Shown: piece by piece, positions 16,319 to 24,541 of the stretch | Layout of the letters: every line of letters begins with the position of its first letter | How positions within the stretch are numbered: position 1 is the first letter of the stretch | DNA from: Ralstonia pickettii DTP0602 | GTDB lineage: Bacteria; Pseudomonadota; Gammaproteobacteria; Burkholderiales; Burkholderiaceae | Direction of reading: 5' to 3' | DNA length: 64,000 bases | NCBI GenBank assembly: GCA_000471925.1 | Contig: CP006667.1 | Location: 3,410,001-3,474,000, forward strand | Notes under the pieces: generated by a model | Seen by the model: only the letters and a program-made list of their open reading frames with translations | Database searches by the model: none | Told to the model about the DNA's origin: nothing | Translations under genes and position numbers: made by a program

Positions 16319-16564
16319 ATGGCGAGACCCTCACCGAAACACGCTGGCAATCCCGCACTTGCATCTATTGGCAAGACGGTGCGTGCAATTCGGAAGGTCC
16401 AAGGGCTTTCGCAGGAAGAGCTGGCACTCGCTACAGATATGGACCGCTCGTACATTGGCGGAATTGAGCGAGGCGAGCACAATCTGACAGTGCTGAATTT
16501 GGTCAGAATCGCCAGCGTGCTGGGCACCTCGGCAGGTGAGCTACTCGCTCAGTCCGGCGTATAG
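16319..16564 (+). CDS. XRE-family HTH regulator
   Basis: An 81-aa protein that is essentially one Cro/C1-type helix-turn-helix: IGKTVRAIRKVQGLSQEELALATDMDRSYIGGIERGEHNLTVLNLVRIASVLG. The size and sequence style resemble the controller proteins that time expression of restriction-modification systems. It is on the plus strand, convergent with the BREX operon end 360 bp away. It may regulate the nearby accessory genes or the defence operon; no binding site is evident. The ATG lacks a strong ribosome site, so the start is uncertain (an upstream in-frame start at 16256 exists). Confidence 0.75.
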   Translation: MARPSPKHAGNPALASIGKTVRAIRKVQGLSQEELALATDMDRSYIGGIERGEHNLTVLNLVRIASVLGTSAGELLAQSGV

Positions 16565-16924
16565 TCGCAGCATTCAGAACCTCTGCGGCCACCCTATTGA
16601 AAGCTAAGGCGGCGTGCTCCACGTGCCCGGCCTAATTGCACCACCGGTGCCAGTGACGGGTAAGAGCTAAGACGCCGCGACCGCTGGCCGACGGGGAGCC
16701 GGTTTTCCCTGCCTGCCCGCTCAAGCCGGGTACGGGCGACAACAGCGACGCGGCGAACCTGCCAACAACGCTAGAAGTGGGCAGACCGGGACATCTGCGT
16801 GTTAAGGATTGTCCAACGGAAAAGAAATTGCTCTCGACAGTCCACGGCTTCGCAACAGGTACTCGTCTCTTACAGCGACGCATTCAGCGTCTCTTGTTCC
16901 GCGCCCCTCCTGAATTAAGCGCCT
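16565..16924. other. 360-bp stretch without a recognisable gene
   Basis: Lies between the convergent XRE gene and the end of brxL. No convincing gene, terminator or repeat was seen. The only longer minus-strand frame here (16632-16883) has no ribosome site or family similarity. Confidence 0.4.
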
Positions 16925-18970
16925 CTAGTCAGCCAGCGCCTTCATCAACGCATCCCGCCCGTCCTGGTAAAACTCAACATCAAGCTTCGTCGCCATTTCA
17001 TCCGACAGGTCAAATAGTTGTCGACGGCAGGACACTGGCAGCAGCAATGACTTGGCACCCTTCTCAACCGCCAGCTCAGCCAAACTCACGGCGTTGTGAA
17101 TTGGCTCGATGGTGCCGCCGAGTGTCACTTCGCCAACGACCACCAGCCCCCCACGTACCGACTTCTTGAGAAGGGCACTAGACAGAGCAATCAAGGCGCC
17201 AACCCCGGTCTTGGCCCCAGACTTGGCGGCGTCGAAGCCCCGCAGTTGAACAGAGAACTCATGCGAACGCGGGTCACGGTCTCCAACAAGTTGCTGGGCG
17301 CGGGCATACAGATTCTGCTCGGCACAGCGAATCGATTCCTTGAAGGAGGCCGGCACCGGATTGTTGAGTACTCGGACACCGCTTCCGGGCCCTTCTGTTG
17401 CTTCCAGCCGGAACAGTCCCGGGTGCTCGTCCTGCCCCCCGGGGCTCAGGACCCACACCTGGCCGCACTCGAGCGGCTCGTCACCGATGCCTCCCTGGCT
17501 CTGCAACTCGGGAGTACTAACGAACTTCTCGACTCCCTCTGTCCCCATGGTGTAGCTGAAGTGAGTATTGCGGAACTCCGCTGCACCGATGCGCTTCTGC
17601 TGCTCCTTAACGCGGCGGCGCACTTCTAGAGCTAACCGGACCGCCCACTCCAGGTCTTCATCGCTGACCGAAGTCTCGGCGCTCGGGTAGAGCAATTTGA
17701 GCAAGCCGCTTACTGTCTTGTTGACGCCGTTGAGGTCGCGCCCAGAGAGTGCTCCGCCCCAGTACACACGACCCTGCAAGGTGGAGACGCGGCTTTGGTT
17801 ACGCAGTTGAGTGAAGCATTCCGACAGGAAGTCGCTCACCAGGCCGAAATGCTCGGTAAACAGGCTAGGGCTGAGCTTGGGTACATCCCAGCCTGGCAGG
17901 AAGCAGTGGATTCGGTCCATAAAGGCCGTGTCGTCTCGCATCTCTGGCGGCAACGGCCCGAACAAATGGCTGATGCGCTGCTGATGCTCAACGTCAACAT
18001 CGAAATTGCCGACCAGCACAATGGAGCCGTCAGCACGGATGCTCTCCTTGCCCCGGGAGAACTCGCCGCTCTCCATGTAGCCCTTCATGATGTTGACGCC
18101 GTCCTTCTGGTCAAAGGAGACGCCCGACACTTCGTCGAAGCAGACCACATCGTATTGGCACACCAGACCGCGTTGCCCGGTGGAGTTGTTGACGAACATG
18201 CGAGCCACGGTAGCCTTGCCACCGGAAATAAGGTGCGCATAGGGCGAGACCTGTTGGAACAGGTGCGATTTCCCTGTGCCGCGCGGGCCCAATTCGACAA
18301 GGTTGTAGTTTCGCTCGACGAAGGGGACCATACGTAATAGCAGCGAATCTTTCGCGCGCTCTGGTAGGGTCTCCGGCTCAAACCCAACACTGCGAAGCAG
18401 CAGGTCCCGCCACTCAGCGGTCGAGAAACTCTCGCGCCCTTTGGCCAGCACATCCAGCACCTCACGCTTGGACAGTTGAATGGCACGCAGTGCGTCGACG
18501 CCAAAGGGCCTGCCCCCCTTCTCTTGCGCAATCGATGCGTCGTAGCCCAGCGTGACCTCGGCGTAGAAGCCACCTGTCAGCATACGCTCGTTCTCTTTGA
18601 CCATCTCTGGTGTCAGCCGGACATCCGTCAGGCGCAAGCTGGGAAGTGTGGCGATGTAGGAGTCGGTCTTGGAGTCGAGCCGAGCGGTAATGATGTCGAT
18701 GATTTTGACCGAGCCCGACTCCCGGGCCCGGGCCTTGAACAATTCCTCCTCGCCCGCCTTGACGGTACGGGAAGCCAGCTGACGCTGGACGATGTCGAGG
18801 CCCTCTTGGATTTCAGCCTCATCCGTTGTCGCGCAATAGCGGCCAAGCAAAAACTCGACGACATAGGTTGGCACCGGGAACTGGCGACTGAACGTGCGAA
18901 CCAGGTCCTTCCGAACTACATAACCCTCGAAGGCAGTCGAAGCTATTCTGTCCAAGTCATCGAGTTGCAT
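16925..18970 (-). CDS. brxL: BREX protein BrxL (AAA+ ATPase with Lon-like C-terminal domain)
   Basis: A 681-aa protein, the last gene of the operon. BrxL is the type 1/4 BREX effector-side AAA+ ATPase. The N-terminal domain (1-200) precedes the ATPase: Walker A GPRGTGKS at 228-235 and Walker B VVCFDEVSG with Asp279-Glu280. The C-terminal Lon-like domain includes GLVVVGEVTLGGTIEP. Aligned by eye with Lon, the serine of the GPSAG-like motif falls in SGAKTG (584-589), where Lys587 replaces it. The catalytic lysine position (HNAVSLAELA) is also lost, so it should not be a protease. It follows pglZ by 96 bp, a wider gap than elsewhere in the operon. Confidence 0.93.
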   Translation of the reverse strand: MQLDDLDRIASTAFEGYVVRKDLVRTFSRQFPVPTYVVEFLLGRYCATTDEAEIQEGLDIVQRQLASRTVKAGEEELFKARARESGSVKIIDIITARLDSKTDSYIATLPSLRLTDVRLTPEMVKENERMLTGGFYAEVTLGYDASIAQEKGGRPFGVDALRAIQLSKREVLDVLAKGRESFSTAEWRDLLLRSVGFEPETLPERAKDSLLLRMVPFVERNYNLVELGPRGTGKSHLFQQVSPYAHLISGGKATVARMFVNNSTGQRGLVCQYDVVCFDEVSGVSFDQKDGVNIMKGYMESGEFSRGKESIRADGSIVLVGNFDVDVEHQQRISHLFGPLPPEMRDDTAFMDRIHCFLPGWDVPKLSPSLFTEHFGLVSDFLSECFTQLRNQSRVSTLQGRVYWGGALSGRDLNGVNKTVSGLLKLLYPSAETSVSDEDLEWAVRLALEVRRRVKEQQKRIGAAEFRNTHFSYTMGTEGVEKFVSTPELQSQGGIGDEPLECGQVWVLSPGGQDEHPGLFRLEATEGPGSGVRVLNNPVPASFKESIRCAEQNLYARAQQLVGDRDPRSHEFSVQLRGFDAAKSGAKTGVGALIALSSALLKKSVRGGLVVVGEVTLGGTIEPIHNAVSLAELAVEKGAKSLLLPVSCRRQLFDLSDEMATKLDVEFYQDGRDALMKALAD

Positions 18971-19066
18971 CTTTTCTACCTATTCTTGTGCCCTGGTCTT
19001 AACCAGAATCCTACTTTGGGTCTTGCTTCGGCGGTCATGCGGCAGTGTGGGTCACACCGCATTCCG

Positions 19067-21397
19067 TCATCCCCCTATCGTGGTCGCCTGCTTCTGCAGC
19101 ACATCGCCAGTTGTACTCAGGACCACCACCACCGCAGCAGAACCCATGTGTTCATCGTCGGCAATGGCTAGGCTCGCCTTGCCGCCATCCACTGGCTTTG
19201 CGCTTGCCACCAACGAGGTGGATGCCAGCGCGGGCTTGGTGCGAATATCGACATTCAAACCCGGGGAAGCGCTATCCACTTCGACAACGCAGCGCAGGCC
19301 TTTCCAGGTGACTGATTTGATGGCGACGGCCAATACTGTTGTGGCCGAGCCCGTTGCCTCTAGTTCTAGCACTGGCACGAGGCACTCCTGCAGGCTGATG
19401 CCACCATGAGCGTATTCCGCGCCCGCTATGAACGACGCTACCCCGGGGGCGTAGGCCACCTGGACGTCCTTACACCAATCCCAGCCGAACGTCAGTGGGG
19501 TGCCATGGGCGGTGTCCTTCAGCACCGCGCAGCGGCCCCAACGGGTCTCCGCCTGGTGCTTAGGCAGTTCTGTCTTGGGCAAGCCTCCGGGAAGCAGTAA
19601 CCAACCGTGGTCGGTCACAATGCGCACGCGCTTCCAGCCGGCCTGGCACAGCTCGCCCACCCGCTCCACCACTTGGTCCAACTGAGTTTCCAGGTCGCGC
19701 GCCAGGCGCACGCCGTGCTCGTGGCCGTAGTGGTCCAGGTCGCCCGCCTCGGTCCAGGCGCGGCCCTGCGGGTCTCCGGTCTGGTGCTTATCCAAAGGCT
19801 GCACGCCGTGCTCGGTCAGCAGCTTGCGGAAATTGTGGCCCGACAGCGGTTTACCGTCTGCGGCCACGCGGGGCTCGAACTCCACATCGTCCGGCGCGCC
19901 TGACACTTGGTCTGCAACGGGCGAACACCAGGCCTTGCCAGAAGCCGTCACCGAAGGCAGGCTGGTCCAACGGGCAGAAAGGCCCGTCTCGCCCAGCCCC
20001 GACAGGCGCTGACGCAGGTGAACTGCCACATCGTAGCGCAAGCCGTCGACGAACAGCGTGCAAGTGCCAACGTGTTGTTCCCCTACCGAAGACGCGGATA
20101 GTGGCGTCAGCCCGCCAGCGACCTTGATAGCCTCCTGCAGTCGCTTGGCCGCTTCCTCAACCCAAGGCAGGTAGACCGCGCGAAGGGCCATCGAGACCGC
20201 GTCCACGTCGGCCTTCAGATGGACAGAACCCAGAGCGTGCAACGCGGCCTCGTCAACCTGCCAGCCCGTCTGCTGATAGCTGGCGGCCAGCTCAGCCGGT
20301 GTCTGGCCGATGGGAACGGTCGCGCTCAGCTCAGCAGCTTTGAACAGATGCGCCAGCGCCGCCACCAGCGGTGAACGGCCCATGCGGTTCCACAACCAGC
20401 CGCGCCGTATGCCGTGCTCCGTCTCGGCAGCCAGAATGGCTGTGCGCGCCTGTTGTGCATCCATGGCGGCGCAGGCCAACAAGGCATCTCGCAGCGCAGA
20501 CTCACTCTGCTCGTTAGCCTGCGGATAGCCGGCTAGTTGGTCGAGGTCAGGAAACAGCCCCATCTGTGGTGGCTGAACCGTAGCAAGGAGCTCGAACACC
20601 TTCGGAAAGCTGGTGTACGAGTCCTTGTAGAGTTCGGCGACCGCTGCCCATTTCCCTCCGGCCTTCGCCAACAACTCTGCCGCCACAAGCGTTCCATCGG
20701 AGATGGGGTCCACGCCAAAGTCCGACTTGCATCGCTTGGCAAACACCTCCCATCGAACACCTTTCCACTGATTTCTGGCGCTCTCCGGGTCGTTCAGCCA
20801 AACCAGCAGGTCACGTGTGGGATTGGGCGCCAGCAGGCTATGCAGCCACTCGGCGTTGATTTGGCGGCCCTTGAGCTCCTCCACACTGCGCTCCAGCAGC
20901 ACGCCGGCCTCCAGCGCCTGGCCCAGGGCTTCTTGCGTGGCCCTGTCCTGCGCTACGTCCAAGCCCAGGCCGCCGTTCTTCGATGCCAGAAAGGCGCTCA
21001 GGGTCCAGTCCTTGGCGTTGGCCTGGCTCCAGAATGCACCACGGTATTGAAGCTCAGCCAAGGGCTGCAGGTCGCGCGGGCAGCTTTCTATCGCGCGCAG
21101 GTCGGCACGGCTGACGCCCGGCAGATAGACTACCGGCACCGTGCCAGTCGGCACATCACCCAGCGTACGAGCAACGGCGCATTTCAGCCATATGGCGGGC
21201 CCGCAGCGCCGCTCAGGTTGATAGGCGCCCAGTACCAGCAACTGGGGCATCGCCATCATTGCGCGCTCAAGGACCGACTCCCACTGCCGCTCCTTGTCCG
21301 GCCACAGCACGGCCACCGCGGGGGCTGCCGCATGGCTGTTGCCGGCCGCCGCTTTGCTCAACGCGTCGGTCAAGCGACTAAGAACTGTGTCGCTCAT
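19067..21397 (-). CDS. pglZ: BREX protein PglZ (alkaline phosphatase superfamily)
   Basis: A 776-aa protein with the PglZ domain. Metal-site motifs are LFVDGLRYD (about 450-456), SLPSVTASGKAW, TDHGWLLLPGG (His-Gly about 597) and YAHGGISLQECLVP (about 663). These correspond to the Asp/His metal ligands of the alkaline phosphatase fold. The N-terminal ~400 residues are PglZ-specific helical sequence. The ATG lies inside the stop of the Hsp70-like gene (ATGA), which fixes the start and shows that the upstream extra genes are translationally coupled to a BREX core gene. PglZ is required for BREX defence; its biochemical substrate is not settled. Confidence 0.94.
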   Translation of the reverse strand: MSDTVLSRLTDALSKAAAGNSHAAAPAVAVLWPDKERQWESVLERAMMAMPQLLVLGAYQPERRCGPAIWLKCAVARTLGDVPTGTVPVVYLPGVSRADLRAIESCPRDLQPLAELQYRGAFWSQANAKDWTLSAFLASKNGGLGLDVAQDRATQEALGQALEAGVLLERSVEELKGRQINAEWLHSLLAPNPTRDLLVWLNDPESARNQWKGVRWEVFAKRCKSDFGVDPISDGTLVAAELLAKAGGKWAAVAELYKDSYTSFPKVFELLATVQPPQMGLFPDLDQLAGYPQANEQSESALRDALLACAAMDAQQARTAILAAETEHGIRRGWLWNRMGRSPLVAALAHLFKAAELSATVPIGQTPAELAASYQQTGWQVDEAALHALGSVHLKADVDAVSMALRAVYLPWVEEAAKRLQEAIKVAGGLTPLSASSVGEQHVGTCTLFVDGLRYDVAVHLRQRLSGLGETGLSARWTSLPSVTASGKAWCSPVADQVSGAPDDVEFEPRVAADGKPLSGHNFRKLLTEHGVQPLDKHQTGDPQGRAWTEAGDLDHYGHEHGVRLARDLETQLDQVVERVGELCQAGWKRVRIVTDHGWLLLPGGLPKTELPKHQAETRWGRCAVLKDTAHGTPLTFGWDWCKDVQVAYAPGVASFIAGAEYAHGGISLQECLVPVLELEATGSATTVLAVAIKSVTWKGLRCVVEVDSASPGLNVDIRTKPALASTSLVASAKPVDGGKASLAIADDEHMGSAAVVVVLSTTGDVLQKQATTIGG

Positions 21398-23220
21398 GCT
21401 GACGGCCTCGCTTGGGGTTGGCCGTGCGGCGCTGCCGATGTCGCGCAACGACACAGGGGGTCATTCGAGGGGCGCTTGCAGACCGAGCAGGGCACGTAGT
21501 ACAGGCGCTCCTCCTCTTGAATCTGCGGTGGGCGGCGACCTGTATGGGTCCAGAAGTAGGTCGGGTCCACCCGAGCCATCACCTCGCCCGGCACGAGGCT
21601 GTTGTCCTCCCGCGCTGCCAAGTTCGAGCGCACCATGAGGTCGCCGGCTTCGAAAGCCCCGCCTGCGGCAGCGTCAGAATCCAACAGGCCCGACCGCATC
21701 CATCCAGCCTTGGCGCCCGGCGTGGCGAGCGCGAACTCAAGGTCATGTACCTCATCCTCGGCCCACCCATTCTGATTCAGGGACCAAGCCTGGGCTTTTA
21801 GCACCAAGTTCTCGTCGACGCAGACGTCCAGCTCGAGCCGCTCCTTGAACGGATGGGCTTTAGCATCCACTTTCAGCATCATGTTGCACAGCGGGCGCCG
21901 CTTGTCGTCGGGCAGCACGCGTGGGCCAGGCCGATGCGGGCTGACCAGATCGAACTTCCCGAATCCGTCGCTCGGGTCAACGCAGTAGAGCGAGAAGCGC
22001 TCGCTTCGCTGCTCCCTCTCCAGCGGCATCTCCAGGCCAGCCTGAAGTAATGGCAGGTAGGAATTGCGCGCCAGCGTGAGTTCCACATTCTTGGCAAGAT
22101 GCAAGCGCGCCTTGTCGTGGGCGACCCAGGCGGCCCCGTCAGCGATGGCCGACGCGCTCTTGCGCGATACATGGACCCTGCCCGGCCCGAACAGCTCGTC
22201 GAGACGGTTCTTCACCAGCGGCATGTTGACCATGCCTCCCGTCGCTAGGCACAGTTCTACCGACGCCGACGAATAGCCTTCGCGCTCCAGCAATCGCTCG
22301 ATGCGGGCCACACCCTTGCGTACCAAGTGCCCCACGATGTCCTGCAGGTCGTCACGCGACAGCGTCACCTGCAGGTCGGCCTGGTCCTCGCTCTGATAGT
22401 ACGGGTCGACGTAGACGTTCCAGGTATTTCGGCCACTCAGTTGAATCTTGGCCTTCTCGCACTCGTGCAACAGGCGCTTGCGGGCCTCTGGCAGCACGTC
22501 CACATCGGCTCCCAGGCCTTGCGCCGCACGCGAACGCCGCTCCACCTCGTTGCGAAGCTCTTCATCGAACACGTCGCCACCGACGTCATCGGTGCCGTCG
22601 TTGGCTACCTGCACCAGCAACCCATCGAGCACGCGACACAGCGTCAGGTCCAGCGTGCCGCCTCCCCAGTCAAAAACTAGCAGCAGCTTGCCGTTGTAGC
22701 GCTTCACCAGGTCCTCGGTGCCTTCCGATGACCGCAAGTGGCCATACAAAGCTGCCAGCGGCTCATGAACGAACTGCACCACACTCATACCAGCCTGTCT
22801 GAAAGCCTGCCGAAGCAGCGCACGCCGCCGGCCTTCCATGTTTACCGGGATGGTTGCAACCACGCGGTCCATCGTCAGGTCACGGCCAACCTTGGTCTGC
22901 AACACGAAGCGGCGGACATGGTCGAGGACGTACTCGACCATCTGCACTGGGTCTCGCCGGACGCCATCGATGATGAGTTCATCGCGCCCAAGCAGCGTTT
23001 TTGGGGAACGAACCGTGCTGCCCTGGACGCCCAAGCCCGCGCTCGTAAGCTTGTCGTGGGCCTTCCGCCCGACCTCCACCTTGCCGCCTTCAAAGCTGAC
23101 GACAGAGGGTATCGGCTGCTCGTTGTCCAGAAAGGTGATGACCGCGTCGCCGACGACGGCCGACGCCAGGCTGTTCGTCGTCCCGAAATCGAAACCCAAG
23201 ACCAAATTGTTGCCAGTCAT
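21394..23220 (-). CDS. Hsp70/DnaK-like ATPase embedded in the BREX operon, with zinc-binding tail
   Basis: A 608-aa protein with a complete Hsp70 nucleotide-binding domain: phosphate-1 loop GFDFGTTNS (9-17), IPVNMEGRRRALLRQAF and VHEPLAALYG (124-160), phosphate-2 FDWGGGTLDL (183-192), GGDVFDEEL (214-222) and adenosine loop ATGGMVNMP (326-334). A shortened beta-type substrate domain may follow (LELDVCVDENLVLKA, 462-476). The usual helical lid and EEVD-like end are absent. Instead the C-terminus has Cys578, Cys581, Cys590 and Cys592 (CxxC-x8-CxC), a likely zinc knuckle. It starts 4 bp after the coiled-coil gene and overlaps pglZ. Known Hsp70s use ATP-driven binding and release; the partner here is unknown but probably a BREX protein. 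Not part of BREX types I know. Confidence 0.9.
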   Translation of the reverse strand: MTGNNLVLGFDFGTTNSLASAVVGDAVITFLDNEQPIPSVVSFEGGKVEVGRKAHDKLTSAGLGVQGSTVRSPKTLLGRDELIIDGVRRDPVQMVEYVLDHVRRFVLQTKVGRDLTMDRVVATIPVNMEGRRRALLRQAFRQAGMSVVQFVHEPLAALYGHLRSSEGTEDLVKRYNGKLLLVFDWGGGTLDLTLCRVLDGLLVQVANDGTDDVGGDVFDEELRNEVERRSRAAQGLGADVDVLPEARKRLLHECEKAKIQLSGRNTWNVYVDPYYQSEDQADLQVTLSRDDLQDIVGHLVRKGVARIERLLEREGYSSASVELCLATGGMVNMPLVKNRLDELFGPGRVHVSRKSASAIADGAAWVAHDKARLHLAKNVELTLARNSYLPLLQAGLEMPLEREQRSERFSLYCVDPSDGFGKFDLVSPHRPGPRVLPDDKRRPLCNMMLKVDAKAHPFKERLELDVCVDENLVLKAQAWSLNQNGWAEDEVHDLEFALATPGAKAGWMRSGLLDSDAAAGGAFEAGDLMVRSNLAAREDNSLVPGEVMARVDPTYFWTHTGRRPPQIQEEERLYYVPCSVCKRPSNDPLCRCATSAAPHGQPQARPSA

Positions 23221-23224
23221 CCCT

Positions 23225-24541
23225 TCACTCCTCGTTCAGGTTGTTTTTCTCGGCACGCAGGGCGTCAACCACATGCTCAGCGCGCTCGAGCATGACCTCG
23301 ATGCGCGGCGTCTTGTTACGTAACGCCGTAAGACCCACTTCAAGCATCTCGATGCTGTCGTCGAGCCTACGCACAAGTCTGCCCCGCAGCTGCTCCAACT
23401 CATGCCGAAGATGCATGCGCTCGGCTTCTTGCTGCTCGCGCTGCCGGGCCAGCTCATCAGCGGTGCTGGCGCGCAGCGCTTCCAACTCTGCCGTCCGGGC
23501 TTCAAGCGCCAAGGAGGCTTGCTCAAGCTGGCTTTCAACCTGCGACACCTGCGAGCGCAGTGTATTCGCGTCGCGCTCGGCGCCCTCCTGCGCCGCACGC
23601 GCCTCGGACGCGCGTTGGCGGAAGCGTTGGCAGACCAGACCAATCCCAGCGGGCTGCTCCACTTCGGTCAGGGCACGCAGACGGGCATTGTCGTCGGCCA
23701 GCTCGCGGGCGGCGGGGGACCAAAGCGCATGCAGCAACAGCGATGTCAGCTCTTCAAAGTTCACCCCCCGATTGCATGCAAACCAGGTCGCCAGCAAGTG
23801 CGCGGCGTTGCGGCGGAGTACCTGCAGGTCGGTGGACTTCAGCTCGCCTTTGCCTTCTACACGCCTAGGCTCGTACCCGGCCACAGTGGCCATCGCGTCG
23901 GCCATTGATGGTCCTTCGGGCAGGTTGCGCACCGCATCCGGGGCACCAGAGGCAGCGAAGGCCGGGTGCCGCAGCATTACTTCCTTGACGAACGATGAAA
24001 GCGCCCCACGTAACGTCGGAAAGCCCTCCGCCTCACGGCTCACGAGCAGCAGTTGACGCGGCACCGACAAGAGAACATCTGCGTCGGCCAGCACCATCAG
24101 ACGGGCAATGGCCGCCTCGTCCAGGCGCGGACTTCCGCCGATGTTCCGCCCGACCCTCGGTTTCAGTGCCACACGCTGACCCTTGCGGGCATAGACATGC
24201 GCGATGAACTGCTCCAGCGTTTCGATTTCCGGCTTGCCCTTAGCCGGTCTGCCGCCCTTAGAAGCATGGTCGACAGCACCGGCCGCAGCCTCCGAGGATG
24301 CCTGCGCAGGCGCGGGGGCTTGAGCCACCGCCTCCAGCGGCTCCACGCCTGATGGACTCTTGGTGACCGCTGACAACTGGTGCTCTGAAGGTGTCGTGGA
24401 CGAGCTGGCTGCAGCACTGTGCGATGCGAACGATTCGCTCGATGCGCGAGGAGGGCGCACTAGCACCGGTTCGGAAAGCCTCGACTCACCGGTCTTGGCG
24501 TTGGTAATGAGGACCTGTCGCTTGTTGGGGTCTGTGTTCAT
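23225..24541 (-). CDS. Coiled-coil protein inside the BREX operon
   Basis: A 438-aa protein I do not recognise. Residues 1-110 are low-complexity, Ser/Ala/Pro-rich and probably disordered, ending in a basic GGRPAKGKPEIETLEQFI stretch. The middle (110-270) is helical and globular (RHPAFAASGAPDAVRNLPEGP; LRRNAAHLLATWFACNRGVNFEELT). From about 280 to 400 is a long heptad-rich coiled coil (ERDANTLRSQVSQVESQLEQ and following), with a final helical segment. The start overlaps the stop of the zinc-finger gene (ATGA). By position it may be a scaffold or nucleotide-exchange/adaptor partner for the Hsp70-like ATPase, as GrpE is a coiled-coil partner of DnaK; no GrpE sequence similarity is visible. Confidence 0.8.
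   Translation of the reverse strand: MNTDPNKRQVLITNAKTGESRLSEPVLVRPPRASSESFASHSAAASSSTTPSEHQLSAVTKSPSGVEPLEAVAQAPAPAQASSEAAAGAVDHASKGGRPAKGKPEIETLEQFIAHVYARKGQRVALKPRVGRNIGGSPRLDEAAIARLMVLADADVLLSVPRQLLLVSREAEGFPTLRGALSSFVKEVMLRHPAFAASGAPDAVRNLPEGPSMADAMATVAGYEPRRVEGKGELKSTDLQVLRRNAAHLLATWFACNRGVNFEELTSLLLHALWSPAARELADDNARLRALTEVEQPAGIGLVCQRFRQRASEARAAQEGAERDANTLRSQVSQVESQLEQASLALEARTAELEALRASTADELARQREQQEAERMHLRHELEQLRGRLVRRLDDSIEMLEVGLTALRNKTPRIEVMLERAEHVVDALRAEKNNLNEE

Noticed and set aside
16632..16883. 83-codon minus-strand frame after brxL
   Set aside because: No ribosome site, no similarity, and irregular codon usage; left as non-coding.
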